Assembly (NCBI RefSeq): GCF_002803095.1
Contig: NZ_PGLR01000022.1
Span: forward strand, 34,374 to 98,373
DNA length: 64,000 bases
Direction of reading: 5' to 3'
Source of the DNA: Pseudomonas sp. ZH-FAD
GTDB lineage: Bacteria; Pseudomonadota; Gammaproteobacteria; Pseudomonadales; Pseudomonadaceae
Shown: positions 8,562 through 16,900 of the stretch, in pieces
Layout of the letters: each line of letters begins with the position of its first letter
How positions within the stretch are numbered: the stretch's first letter is position 1
Notes under the pieces: model-generated
The model's input: the letters and a program-made list of their open reading frames with translations, nothing else
Database searches by the model: none
Told to the model about the DNA's origin: nothing
Made by a program: the position numbers and the translations under genes

Positions 8562-9341
8562 CTACAGCCCGACGAAGCCGGGCGCACGCTTGTTGAGGAA
8601 GGCATCCACCGCCTCGCGATGATCCTTGGTCAGGTACAGTGCAGCCTGGTTGTCCATCTCGTAGTCCAGGGCGTCGCCGAGGCAGGTCACACCACGGGCC
8701 AGAGCCGAGCGCACCAGAGCGACCGACAATGGCGCATTGGCGGTGAACTCGGCGGCGATTTCCAGGCTGCGAGCCTGCAAGTCGGCACCCTCCGCCAGCA
8801 GTTCGTCGACGATGCCCAATTGTGCCGCTTCGCCCGAGGCGACGACCCGCGCACTGTAGAAGATGCGCTTGGCCTGGGCCAGGCCGATGCGCTGCGGCAA
8901 GGTCCAGAGCAGACCGAGATCCGGGATCAGGCCCACCTTGGCAAAGGACGAAACGAACTTGGCAGTGGGCGCAGCCACTACGAAGTCGGCCGCCATCGCC
9001 AGGGAGAAGCCGGCCCCGGCGGCATAGCCGTCCACCATCGCCACCACCGGTTTGGTGCCTTCCAGTACCGCCCGGATTACCCGATGACCGAGTACCATCC
9101 GCCCGCGCCCTACCGGCAGTGGTCGCTCGGCAGACATACCGGATACATCGCCGCCCGAGCAGAAATGCCCATTGGCCCCCTTGAGCACGATGGCCCGCAC
9201 GTCGGCATCGTCGTTCAGGCCCTCGAGGCATTCGGCCAGGGCGAACAGCATGTCCCGTGACAAGGCATTGCGGGTCTTTTCGTTGTTCAGGGTGACGACG
9301 GCGACAGCGCCGTGCCTCTCCTGCAGGACCAGTTCACTCAT
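8562..9341 (-). CDS. Enoyl-CoA hydratase/isomerase family protein
   Basis: The 259-residue crotonase-fold protein has the first oxyanion-hole segment HFCSGGDVSGM and the second GYAAGAGFSLAMAAD. The usual hydratase glutamates are not in place; instead IPDLG carries an Asp where PaaG-type isomerases have their acid/base, so isomerase activity is more likely than hydration (inference). It overlaps the end of the upstream alpha/beta hydrolase gene by 8 bp, which points to translational coupling. It is the last gene before a strong terminator. Confidence 0.82.
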   Translation of the reverse strand: MSELVLQERHGAVAVVTLNNEKTRNALSRDMLFALAECLEGLNDDADVRAIVLKGANGHFCSGGDVSGMSAERPLPVGRGRMVLGHRVIRAVLEGTKPVVAMVDGYAAGAGFSLAMAADFVVAAPTAKFVSSFAKVGLIPDLGLLWTLPQRIGLAQAKRIFYSARVVASGEAAQLGIVDELLAEGADLQARSLEIAAEFTANAPLSVALVRSALARGVTCLGDALDYEMDNQAALYLTKDHREAVDAFLNKRAPGFVGL

Positions 9342-10230
9342 GTTTCTCTCCAGAAGCCAGCAGCCCGCGCAGGATCGCGATCACCGCGAGGGGCTGGTCG
9401 ATCATCATGTGGTGGTAGGTTCCGGGCATTCCGAACGGACCACGCCCCAGGGGCAGCAGGTCCACCGCCTGTTGCGCATCATCACGGCTGACCACCGGGC
9501 TGCACTCGCCATAGATCACATCCACCGGACGCGGCACACGAGGTAGCAGGCTGACGCCAACTTCTTCATGGGCCACGCCAAGCGGCAGGTTGAGGTCGAA
9601 TTTCCAGCACCAGCCCTGATCCTCCTCACGCAATGAGTGACGGGCAATGGCCGCCAGGATCGGCAGCACCGGGTTCGGTTGCTCCGGCATCAACCGATAG
9701 CGCCGCAGGGCGCTGGGTAGATCCGGGTAGTAGCGTTTGCTGGCGGTGTTGGCAGTATCGACGGGGATCTCGGCACCGGGCAGCACGATGAACGAATCCA
9801 GCACCAGCAGACGCCTGAACAGCTCGGGACGGTCGGCGCAGGCGCGCAGCAACCGTGAACCACCATAGCTGTGACCCACGCCGATCACCGAACCGAGTCC
9901 GGCACCTTCGATCAGGTCGATGATATCCAGAGCGCCGAATTGATCCGGGTAGCTCTGCCGGTGATCGCTGTCGCCCATGCCGGACAAGTCCAGAGCGACC
10001 ACCCGATAATCTTCGCTGAAATAGGGGGCGATGGCGTCCCACCAGTGAGCATGGGCACGCATGCCGTGTACCAGCAGCAACACTGGCCGCTCTGGTCTGT
10101 CCTCGCCCCAGCTCAGGTAATGCAGGCGCCGACCGTCCACCTCAAGAAAGCATGAACGGCCCGGACGCTGCATTGCCCAGGTGAGCCAGGCGGGTACTTG
10201 CGCCTGCTCGTGCTCCTGTGCAATGCCCAT
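9334..10230 (-). CDS. Alpha/beta hydrolase
   Basis: The 298-residue hydrolase has the HG oxyanion motif (LLLVHGMRAHAHWW), nucleophile Ser121 in GHSYGG, and a late His in TYHHMMIDQP. It belongs to the MhpC-like branch that cleaves C-C or ester bonds. A close paralogue lies at 16901-17797; both share HAHWWD, DLSGMGDS and GHSYGGSRLLRAC. It is 6 bp downstream of the crotonase at 10237 and overlaps the next gene by 8 bp. A role in hydrolysing a ring-opened or CoA-linked intermediate is inference. Confidence 0.82.
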   Translation of the reverse strand: MGIAQEHEQAQVPAWLTWAMQRPGRSCFLEVDGRRLHYLSWGEDRPERPVLLLVHGMRAHAHWWDAIAPYFSEDYRVVALDLSGMGDSDHRQSYPDQFGALDIIDLIEGAGLGSVIGVGHSYGGSRLLRACADRPELFRRLLVLDSFIVLPGAEIPVDTANTASKRYYPDLPSALRRYRLMPEQPNPVLPILAAIARHSLREEDQGWCWKFDLNLPLGVAHEEVGVSLLPRVPRPVDVIYGECSPVVSRDDAQQAVDLLPLGRGPFGMPGTYHHMMIDQPLAVIAILRGLLASGEKHE

Positions 10231-10236
10231 TAGCGC

Positions 10237-11031
10237 TTACTTCTTGTTGAACACAGGCTTGCGCTTCTCACGGAAGGCCGCGATGGCCTCAACGTGGTCT
10301 GGATGCTGCGAGGAGATCGCCTCATAGGCCATGCCCACGTCCATCATGCTGGAGGCCATCTGGCGCAGCGGCACGTTGATGGTCGACTTGCTCCAGCGCA
10401 ACGACTGCACCGGCATGGCAGCCAGCTTGTCGGCGTAGGCATCGACGAAGTCGTTCAGTTCTGCTGCTGGCATGGCCTTGTTGATCAGGCCGAAGCGTTC
10501 GGCTTCCGCTGCAGTCAGCTTTTCGCCGGTGAACAGGTAATGCTTGGCGCGGGCATAGCCCATCAGGTACGGCCACATGATCTGGCCACCGTCACCGCTG
10601 ATCAGTGCGACATTGTTGTGCGGGTCGCCGAAGCGAGCGGTGTCGGCGGCGAAGATCACGTCGCCGAACACTGCAACGGTAGAACCCAGGCCGATGGCAT
10701 CGCCGTTGACCTTGCAGATGATCGGCTTGTCGCATTCCAGCATGCCATTGACGATGCGCTTGGCTTCGCGCACGCAACGGTAGAACTCGACCGGATTGTC
10801 ATGCAGCCACTGCATGTACTCGATATCGCCACCAGCACTGAAGGCACGACCAGCACCAGTGAGGACGATGATATCGCTCTCCTTGTCCTCCACCAGGTCA
10901 TAGAACAGCCAGGACAGCTCAGTATGCGACTCCCCGGCGAAGGTGTTCAGTTTCTCGGGCTGGTTGAAGGTCACGGTAAGAACGCGGCCACGGCGTTCGA
11001 AGGTCATCGTCTTGTAGTCAGCGAAATTCAT
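10237..11031 (-). CDS. Enoyl-CoA hydratase/isomerase family protein
   Basis: The 264-residue crotonase has GRAFSAGGDIEYMQW and NGDAIGLGSTVAVFGD as the two oxyanion-hole loops. The catalytic-loop region FGDPHNNVALISGDGG departs from standard hydratases, so the precise reaction (hydratase, isomerase or hydrolase) is open. The start MNFADYK at 11031 has GGAGAG upstream. It is the first gene of the operon 11031-8562, with a regulon operator 40 bp upstream at 11071 in the divergent region. Confidence 0.82.
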   Translation of the reverse strand: MNFADYKTMTFERRGRVLTVTFNQPEKLNTFAGESHTELSWLFYDLVEDKESDIIVLTGAGRAFSAGGDIEYMQWLHDNPVEFYRCVREAKRIVNGMLECDKPIICKVNGDAIGLGSTVAVFGDVIFAADTARFGDPHNNVALISGDGGQIMWPYLMGYARAKHYLFTGEKLTAAEAERFGLINKAMPAAELNDFVDAYADKLAAMPVQSLRWSKSTINVPLRQMASSMMDVGMAYEAISSQHPDHVEAIAAFREKRKPVFNKK

Positions 11032-11070
11032 CGTCGCTCTCCAGGTCATGCGGGCGGTAGGTTTTTCAAA

Positions 11071-11089
11071 AGCTGACATTTGGTCAGTT
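11071..11089. promoter_or_regulatory. 19-bp regulon operator
   Basis: AGCTGAC-ATTTG-GTCAGTT lies in the divergent region between the crotonase operon (11031, minus) and the alcohol dehydrogenase (11245, plus). The core CTGAC-N5-GTCAG is a perfect palindrome. Confidence 0.7.
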
Positions 11090-11143
11090 CTGTGTAGAAT
11101 GTATAGCACTACTTACCTGCATGCAAGAAAAGCCGGTGAGATG

Positions 11144-11162
11144 AGATGATCAAAGGTCAGTT
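11144..11162. promoter_or_regulatory. Second, weaker regulon operator
   Basis: AGATGAT-CAAAG-GTCAGTT has a perfect right half and a degenerate left half. It lies 82 bp before the alcohol dehydrogenase start. With the site at 11071 it could serve the two divergent promoters separately. Confidence 0.45.
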
Positions 11163-11244
11163 ATACCCAAGCAGGCGGCCTCTGCCCTGATGCCCCGTAG
11201 CCATCAAGGCAGACGCTGCCCCCCCCATGTCCCAGGAGTTTTTC

Positions 11245-12324
11245 ATGAGGATTTTCGCGGCAACTTCCCGTTATGTTCAGGGCGCTGGTGCTTTGGACGC
11301 CCTGGGCCAGCATTGCCGGCCTCTGGGCAGTCATGCGTTCGTAGTGACGGATACGGACATGGCCAGGTTACTCGGCGAGCGGGTGACAGCAAGTTTCCAG
11401 GCAGCCGGCCTGACCTCCGAACTGCGGGTATTTCCCGGAGAAATCACCCACGCCGCGATTGCCGAACTGGCGGAGCAGGCCCTGGCGTTCGGGGCGCAGA
11501 TGATCGTTGGCCTGGGAGGCGGCAAGGCGCTGGACACCGCCAAGGGTGTTGCGCTCAAGCTTGGTGCACGTAGCGTCAGCGTGCCGACCATTGCCTCCAA
11601 CGACGGGCCCGCCAGCGCAGCCATCGCCGTCTACGACGAGAACCACATCATGCAGGACATCCTGCAATTGCCACGCAACCCGGAACTGGTACTCGTGGAC
11701 AGTCAGATCATCGCCAATGCCCCCGTGCGCTTCCTGCGCGCCGGTATCGGCGATGCCATCTCGAAGAAGTTCGAGGCCGAGGCCTGTGCAGCGGCGGGTG
11801 CTACCACTCTGCTCGGTACACCAGCGTCACTGACCGGACTGATGGCGGCCGAAGCCTGCTACCAAGTCATTCGCCAACACGCTGTGGCCGCCATGTGCGC
11901 CGCTCAGGAAAAGCGGGTCGACGATGACCTCGAAGCCCTGATCGAAGCCACGGTACTACTCAGTACTCTGAGTTTTGAGAACGGTGGCCTTTCCCTGGCC
12001 CACGCGCTGGCACGCGGTTTCTCCTATCTGGAACGGGCCAAGGGCACCCTGCATGGAGACCATGTCGCCTACGGCCTGCTGGTGCAGCTTGTCATGGAGC
12101 GTCGCGATATCGCGTTCATCCAGGACATCTGCGAATTCTACCGTGGGTTGGGCCTGCCTACCCGGCTGACAGACTTCGGTCTGGAGCGACCAACTCCGGT
12201 GGAGATTCGCGAACTGGCGGAGAAATCCATGGTCAGCCCCAGCGCCGCACGCTTCGCTCCGGCGGTAGACGCCGATCAACTAGAAGTCGCCATTCAACGG
12301 GTCGAGACTCTAACCGCCCGTTGA
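11245..12324 (+). CDS. Glycerol-dehydrogenase-like metal-dependent alcohol dehydrogenase
   Basis: This 359-residue type III (GldA-like) dehydrogenase has the dinucleotide motif GLGGGKALDTAK, PTIASNDGPASAA, and metal-ligand candidates Asp in GIGDAISKK, His in LSLAHALARG and His in TLHGDHVAYG. It would oxidise an alcohol or reduce a ketone with NAD(P). ATG 11245 is preferred over ATG 11227 because CAGGAG precedes it. The C-terminus and stop are unusual: a repeat element has inserted at the end of the gene with a 10-bp duplication that restores the last codons and supplies a new TGA (see 12321-12454). Confidence 0.8.
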   Translation: MRIFAATSRYVQGAGALDALGQHCRPLGSHAFVVTDTDMARLLGERVTASFQAAGLTSELRVFPGEITHAAIAELAEQALAFGAQMIVGLGGGKALDTAKGVALKLGARSVSVPTIASNDGPASAAIAVYDENHIMQDILQLPRNPELVLVDSQIIANAPVRFLRAGIGDAISKKFEAEACAAAGATTLLGTPASLTGLMAAEACYQVIRQHAVAAMCAAQEKRVDDDLEALIEATVLLSTLSFENGGLSLAHALARGFSYLERAKGTLHGDHVAYGLLVQLVMERRDIAFIQDICEFYRGLGLPTRLTDFGLERPTPVEIRELAEKSMVSPSAARFAPAVDADQLEVAIQRVETLTAR

Positions 12325-12464
12325 AAAACGTAGGCGAGGCAGCCAGTGCAAGGCAAAAACAGGCGAAAAAGCGCAGTTTACGAGCTGTAAATGAGCATTT
12401 TGAGCCTGTTTTTAACGCAGCAATGGCAACGCAGGTAGCTTTTCAACAGCCTGTTAACCGCCCG
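12311..12464. repeat. MITE-like palindromic element with 10-bp flanking duplication
   Basis: An element of about 133 bp (12321-12453) begins TTGAAAAACG and ends near CTTTTCAACAGCCTGT, giving short inverted ends. Internally it carries inverted AAAACAGGC/GCCTGTTTTT segments and a central GTTTAC/GTAAAT hairpin. It is flanked by the direct repeat TAACCGCCCG at 12311-12320 and at 12454-12464, as expected for target duplication. The short reading frame inside it has no protein-like features. It has no transposase and would depend on one elsewhere. Confidence 0.6.
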
Positions 12465-12518
12465 CTAGAAACGACTCGAGGAGCCCAAGCTCCCCGAGTA
12501 CCCTTTCCAGACAGTCTG

Positions 12519-13325
12519 TCAGCCGAAGCGCTCCAGTAGCGCCGCCATGCCAGGCGAAGGCACCATTTTTCCGGGGTTGTAGAAAGGCGATAGCACTTTG
12601 AGCAGCCGCTTGCGGCTGGCCTTGGAAATCTTCGCCTTGAGAATCTTCTGCCGCTCGATGGAGCGCTCCCGCTCTTCCGGGGTCATGCCATCACGGTCAA
12701 CACCGATGAGATAGGCGGAAACCTTCGCGGTATGGGTGCCGATATGTTTGACCGCGTAAACAAACCCCCATAGACGGTAGAGGTAGGCGAACGGACCACT
12801 GCCGTACAGCGCCTTATAGGCCTGGAAGCAGACCTCGCGGTGCTCGAACTCTTCCGCGAGGTGCCACTTCCACAGATCTACTGCAGCCTGGTCGGCACCC
12901 TCCAAGTACTCATCCAGCTCCTCGAAGAACACCTGACCCGCCGACGAGCCCATCGCCTCGAAACCTTCGCAGTAGGCGACGTTGAAGCGCAGCGATTTGG
13001 TCGCCAGAAAACGCGTGTAGTCGTCCTTGTAGGGTTTCTCAAGTTCCTGCATGCCGGCATAGCCGGACTTGTAGAGCATCTTGTTGAAAGCAACGTGCTG
13101 CTTGCAGTGCTGCACTTCCTGCTTGTTGAAGATCTCAATGCTATCGCGCAGCGCCTGATGCTTGTCGCCCAGAGCATCCTTGACCCGCATCATCACCTTG
13201 ACCAGGAAGGGTTCGATATGGGCCGGCACCGTAGAAAAGGCGTTATAGCTCTGGGCGAACTCGCGGACAGGCGCCCAATGGGGGCGGATGCTGGAAAAAT
13301 CAAAGACAGGTTGGCGGACTTTCAT
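12519..13325 (-). CDS. PF10118-type ferritin-like metal-dependent protein (copy 1)
   Basis: The 268-residue protein belongs to the family annotated as predicted metal-dependent hydrolase (PF10118). Two ExxH motifs, in NKQEVQHCKQH and WHLAEEFEHREV, plus acidic helices (FFEELDEYLEGAD) suggest a ferritin-like di-iron helical bundle; the reaction is not known. A paralogue of identical length lies at 54238-55044. The start MKVRQP is chosen because GAGG precedes it; the frame is open upstream but runs through an operator. A Crc/Hfq-like ACAACAAGAGG sits just before the start (13335-13345), and a regulon operator at 13416-13434. Confidence 0.75.
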   Translation of the reverse strand: MKVRQPVFDFSSIRPHWAPVREFAQSYNAFSTVPAHIEPFLVKVMMRVKDALGDKHQALRDSIEIFNKQEVQHCKQHVAFNKMLYKSGYAGMQELEKPYKDDYTRFLATKSLRFNVAYCEGFEAMGSSAGQVFFEELDEYLEGADQAAVDLWKWHLAEEFEHREVCFQAYKALYGSGPFAYLYRLWGFVYAVKHIGTHTAKVSAYLIGVDRDGMTPEERERSIERQKILKAKISKASRKRLLKVLSPFYNPGKMVPSPGMAALLERFG

Positions 13326-13415
13326 CCCAGTATTCCTCTTGTTGTCATGTGATGCACCGGCATTGGCCTCGGCGGTACTCGTCGGCTTTCGCAGCCTGAA
13401 CGGGCGCAACAACAC

Positions 13416-13434
13416 AAATGACTGTTTATCAGTT
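13416..13434. promoter_or_regulatory. 19-bp regulon operator
   Basis: AAATGAC-TGTTT-ATCAGTT lies 91 bp upstream of the PF10118 gene start (13325) and downstream of the epoxide hydrolase stop. It indicates a separate promoter for the PF10118 gene. Confidence 0.65.
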
Positions 13435-13500
13435 GTATGCTTGTTGCGATCCCGCGTCAATCGCCTTGGCGACAACCGGTCAGTGGTGTTCCGGAAAGAT

Positions 13501-14634
13501 TCAGGCCCTGCCCCAGCTGCGCAGGTCTTCGACGAACAGACCCGGTACTTCCATTGCAGCGAAATGCCCCCCCTCGACGAGGTCACTCCAGCCCGACAGG
13601 TTGTAGACCAGCTCGGCACGGCTGCGTGGCGGTACCGGAGCCAGCGCGTCGCCACTGCAGGCAGCGAAGTGGGTCGGTGTCTCGCAGCGAGTACCCGCCG
13701 GCAGAATGGTGAAGCCGTCCCTGACCACGCCCGGATAGAACCAGGCGGCGCTAGTGAAGCTGCCGGTCATGACATAGAGGCTGATGTTGGTCAGCAGGCT
13801 CTCGAGGCTGAATACCGTCTCGAAGGGGCGCTGACGCAGGTCGGCCCAGTCATGGAAGCGTTCGAGAATCCACGCGGCCTGCCCCAGCGGATTGTCCGCC
13901 GCGGCCCAGGCGATGGATTGCGGCTTGAACATCTGTACCGCCGCGTAACCACTGTAGAGGCGCTGCGCCGCATCGGCACTAGCCTGCCAGGCCTTCTCCG
14001 CATCGTTCTGCGGCGGCGTCAGCGAGCGGAAACCGAGCATGTTGAGGTGGATGGCCTCCACCGAAGCGCCATGATCCAGCCCCAGCCAGGAGGTGACGAT
14101 GGCACCCCAGTCGCCGCCCTGGGCGCGATAGCGGGCGTAGCCGAGCACCTCGGTCATCAGCTTGTTCCAGATGACCGCAGTTTGCCTTTGAGTAGTCACG
14201 CCGGCGGGCTTACCACTGAAGCCGAAACCCGGCAGGCTGGGTATTACCAGGTCGAAGGCATCCTCGGCCTTGCCGCCGTGGCGCGACGGATAGGCCAGCG
14301 GCTCGATGGCTTGCCAGAACTCGAAATGCGATCCTGGCCAGCCATGGGTCAGCAGCAGCGGCCGGCGCCCTTGCGCCTCACCCTTGACGTGCAGGAAATG
14401 CACCAGCTGGCCGTCGATCTCCACTTGATACTGGGGGAAGCGGTTCAGACGCGCCATACAGGCCTGCCAGTCGAAGCTCTCCACCCAGTATTTCTGCACC
14501 TGGGCGAGGAACCCGGCATCGCAACCAAACGCCCAGCCGCTGTCCACTGGTGCCGGAGGTAGGCGACAATCGGCCACCTTGTGCAAGACACGATCGATTT
14601 CGCCCTGCGACCACTCAACCTGAAATTGTTTCAT
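13501..14634 (-). CDS. Epoxide hydrolase (microsomal/EHN type)
   Basis: The 377-residue protein has an N-terminal EHN-type cap (residues about 1-110) followed by an alpha/beta-hydrolase core: HGWPGS at 97-102 (oxyanion hole), nucleophile Asp175 in GGDWG, and catalytic His357 in GGHFAAMEVP. These are the features of microsomal-type epoxide hydrolases that convert epoxides to diols; juvenile-hormone-like and terpenoid epoxides are common substrates of the family. It is the last gene of the operon 16725-13501, 57 bp after the crotonase. With the LEH-fold protein at 5973 it gives the locus two independent epoxide-opening candidates. Confidence 0.88.
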   Translation of the reverse strand: MKQFQVEWSQGEIDRVLHKVADCRLPPAPVDSGWAFGCDAGFLAQVQKYWVESFDWQACMARLNRFPQYQVEIDGQLVHFLHVKGEAQGRRPLLLTHGWPGSHFEFWQAIEPLAYPSRHGGKAEDAFDLVIPSLPGFGFSGKPAGVTTQRQTAVIWNKLMTEVLGYARYRAQGGDWGAIVTSWLGLDHGASVEAIHLNMLGFRSLTPPQNDAEKAWQASADAAQRLYSGYAAVQMFKPQSIAWAAADNPLGQAAWILERFHDWADLRQRPFETVFSLESLLTNISLYVMTGSFTSAAWFYPGVVRDGFTILPAGTRCETPTHFAACSGDALAPVPPRSRAELVYNLSGWSDLVEGGHFAAMEVPGLFVEDLRSWGRA

Positions 14635-14691
14635 TTTTATTCTTCGCCTCGTCGAGTCGGATTATTGAATAGGTAATGCCTGCCACAACGC

Positions 14692-15510
14692 TCAGGACCA
14701 GGACCACGCGGGATCGCGCTTTTCCATAAACGCCTTGCGCGCCTCGGCGGAGTCGTTATAGCGGGTCACCCGCCCGGTGTAGTCCTGCTCGATACGGTAG
14801 CCGTCGCGCAACGACAGTTCCTCGACCCGGCTCAGCGACTCCTTGCCCAGGCGCAGGCCGATCGGGCTGTTGCGGGCGATCTGCGCCGCCAATGACTGGG
14901 CCGCACCGAGCAGCTCGTCGGGGGCAACCACCTCTTCCACCGCGCCCAGGCGGTAGAACTCCTGGGCCGGCACCGTCTCGCCGGTGAAGAACATCCGGCG
15001 GGTCTTGAACGGGCCCACCAGGCGCTGCAGGTGGCGGGCGCCGCCCAGCACGCCAACCTTGATCTCCGGTACCGAGAAGCTGGCATTCTCCGAGGCCAGA
15101 AGCATGTCGCAACTGGCGACCATCAGCACGCCCACACCGATGCACTTGCCATTGATTGCGGCGATCACCGGCAGCGGGCAATCGTAGATGGCATGGAACA
15201 TCTCGCGTACCACCGCGCCCGGGTCCAGCAAGTCGATGGTGGTGTCGTCCTCGACCAGTTGCCGCGCATGACGACGTGCCGAATCGTTCAGGTCGATACC
15301 GCCGCAGAACAGCTTTTCCCCTGCGGCGGTGAACACGATGACGCTGGCTTCGGTGGTGCGCGCCAGGATATTGAAGGTGGCCGTCAGTTCACGAATGGCC
15401 ACCGAATCCAGCGCATTGACCGGTGCACGATCCAGGGTCACGGTGGCGACGCGGTCGCGGATCTCGGTTCGTACGTGGCGCATGTCGGCCAGGCGGGAAA
15501 GGGTGCTCAT
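14692..15510 (-). CDS. Enoyl-CoA hydratase/isomerase family protein
   Basis: The 272-residue crotonase contains KLFCGGIDLND and NGKCIGVGVLMVASCD (oxyanion-hole loops) and SVPEIKVGVLGG, where a Glu lies at the usual hydratase position. Hydration of a 2-enoyl-CoA is the default prediction. It is the middle gene between the thiolase-fold protein and the epoxide hydrolase. An alternative start MRHVRTE is nine codons further in; the longer form is kept because MSTLSRL is close to the upstream gene end at 15574. Confidence 0.83.
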   Translation of the reverse strand: MSTLSRLADMRHVRTEIRDRVATVTLDRAPVNALDSVAIRELTATFNILARTTEASVIVFTAAGEKLFCGGIDLNDSARRHARQLVEDDTTIDLLDPGAVVREMFHAIYDCPLPVIAAINGKCIGVGVLMVASCDMLLASENASFSVPEIKVGVLGGARHLQRLVGPFKTRRMFFTGETVPAQEFYRLGAVEEVVAPDELLGAAQSLAAQIARNSPIGLRLGKESLSRVEELSLRDGYRIEQDYTGRVTRYNDSAEARKAFMEKRDPAWSWS

Positions 15511-15573
15511 GCTAGGGGTCTCCGTTATCGGGTCGGGGCGCCGGAGCTGCCGGAGCCTGGGTTCTTGCCTGGT

Positions 15574-16725
15574 CTACAGCGTGTCCGCCGTCCCCAGAAT
15601 CATGGTCGCCTGGCTGGACAAGGTGCCGCCGTTGGCGTGGGCAAGCGCCAGTTGTGCTCCAGCCACCTGGCGCTCCCCGGCTTCGCCGCGCAGTTGCCGG
15701 CAGGACTCGACCATGGTGAACAGCCCATACATACCTGGATGGCAGCAGGACAATCCGCCGCCATTCGTGTTGACCGGCAACGAACCACCGGGGGCGATGT
15801 TGCCGTCGGCGACGAAACGCCCGCCCTCACCCTTGGGGCAGAAGCCAAGGTCTTCGAGAAACAGGATGGTATTGATGGTGAAGGCGTCGTAGAGCTGCAC
15901 GACGTCGATGTCTTGCTGGCCGACGCCAGCGATGGCGTAGGCCCGCTGGCCCGACTCGCGGGCGGCGGTGACGGTGAAGTCGGTAGACTGATCCACCCCC
16001 GAATACCAGGTCGCGGCGGCGGCGCCCAGAACGTGGATGGGTTGCGCATGGAGGTCACGGGCACGGTCGGCGCGGGTCAGCACGATGGCGGCGGCGCCAT
16101 CGGTGACCAGGCAGCAGTCACGAACGCTGAGCGGATCGGAAACCATGCGCGCCTTCAGGCAGTCCTCGATGGTCAACTCGTCGCGGGCGAAGGCTTCGGG
16201 ATTCAGCCGGGCCCAACTGCGCGCCGCTACCGCCACTTCCGCCAGGTGCTCGCGCGTGGTGCCGTACTCATGCATATGCCGGGACGCCGCCAAGGCATAT
16301 GACGACAAGGGCGTCAGCGGCTTATAGGGCTTCTCGTAGGGTGACGGCAGGCGCATCGACACGAGACCACCGGACGCAGTGCGCTGATTACTGCCGTAGA
16401 TGATCAGTGCGGTATCGCAATACCCCGCATCTAGCATCAGGCTGGCGGTTATCACATGCGAGTGGAAGGCCGAACCTCCCGTGCGATTGTTCTCGGTGAA
16501 GCGCGGGGTGATACCCAGATATTCCGCCGCGCTCAGCCCGGACAACGCATCGTCCGGAGTGCAGACGAAGAGCGCATCGACAGCGGCCAGGCCGAGGCCG
16601 GCATCCTGCAGCGCCAGCACCGCAGCCTGTGCCGCCAGATCCAGCGGACGCATGCCGGGAGACTCGCCCATGCCATAGGTGGCCGCACCAACTATGGCCG
16701 CTCGACCACGAGGAAACTGTTCCAT
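15574..16725 (-). CDS. Thiolase-fold protein without nucleophile Cys (Ltp2-like)
   Basis: This 383-residue thiolase-superfamily protein of the SCP-x/lipid-transfer type lacks the nucleophilic Cys (NNRTGGSAFHS in place of NNACASG). It keeps LYDAFT, and CCHPGMYG in place of the thiolase GHPxG. Proteins of this kind include the steroid side-chain retro-aldolase Ltp2, which uses tyrosines rather than cysteine; the Tyr residues in LYDAFT and HPGMYG are candidates here (inference). Ltp2-type enzymes need a DUF35 partner; the only one in the window is at 56859. It heads the minus operon whose promoter region shares the operator at 16785. Confidence 0.78.
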   Translation of the reverse strand: MEQFPRGRAAIVGAATYGMGESPGMRPLDLAAQAAVLALQDAGLGLAAVDALFVCTPDDALSGLSAAEYLGITPRFTENNRTGGSAFHSHVITASLMLDAGYCDTALIIYGSNQRTASGGLVSMRLPSPYEKPYKPLTPLSSYALAASRHMHEYGTTREHLAEVAVAARSWARLNPEAFARDELTIEDCLKARMVSDPLSVRDCCLVTDGAAAIVLTRADRARDLHAQPIHVLGAAAATWYSGVDQSTDFTVTAARESGQRAYAIAGVGQQDIDVVQLYDAFTINTILFLEDLGFCPKGEGGRFVADGNIAPGGSLPVNTNGGGLSCCHPGMYGLFTMVESCRQLRGEAGERQVAGAQLALAHANGGTLSSQATMILGTADTL

Positions 16726-16784
16726 TGACCCACTCCACTGGCGACCTTTCAGGTGGGCCGCATTGTTCTGGACTTGATTACAAT

Positions 16785-16803
16785 AACTAACATAATATCA
16801 GTT
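16785..16803. promoter_or_regulatory. 19-bp regulon operator
   Basis: AACTAAC-ATAAT-ATCAGTT sits in the divergent region between the thiolase-fold operon (16725, minus) and the hydrolase operon (16901, plus), 60 to 98 bp from the two starts. Confidence 0.7.
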
Positions 16804-16900
16804 AATAGCCAAGCTAACCCATGCCTGCAGCTGGTGCAAGCCGCACCTGAAGTGGGATATCTGTCGAACGTTCAGCCTCCATGATGGACAAGAGCATTAC

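Noticed and set aside
8461..9231. Long N-terminal extension of the DapB-like protein
   Set aside because: The extension only shadows the crotonase gene; MTLRV at 8460 has a ribosome site and begins the Rossmann domain.
11219..11226. Eight-C run just before ATG 11227 as a phase-variable switch
   Set aside because: The preferred start at 11245 lies downstream with its own ribosome site, so the run would not alter the reading frame.
12321..12539. 72-codon frame after the alcohol dehydrogenase
   Set aside because: It runs through the palindromic repeat element and has no protein-like features or ribosome site of its own.
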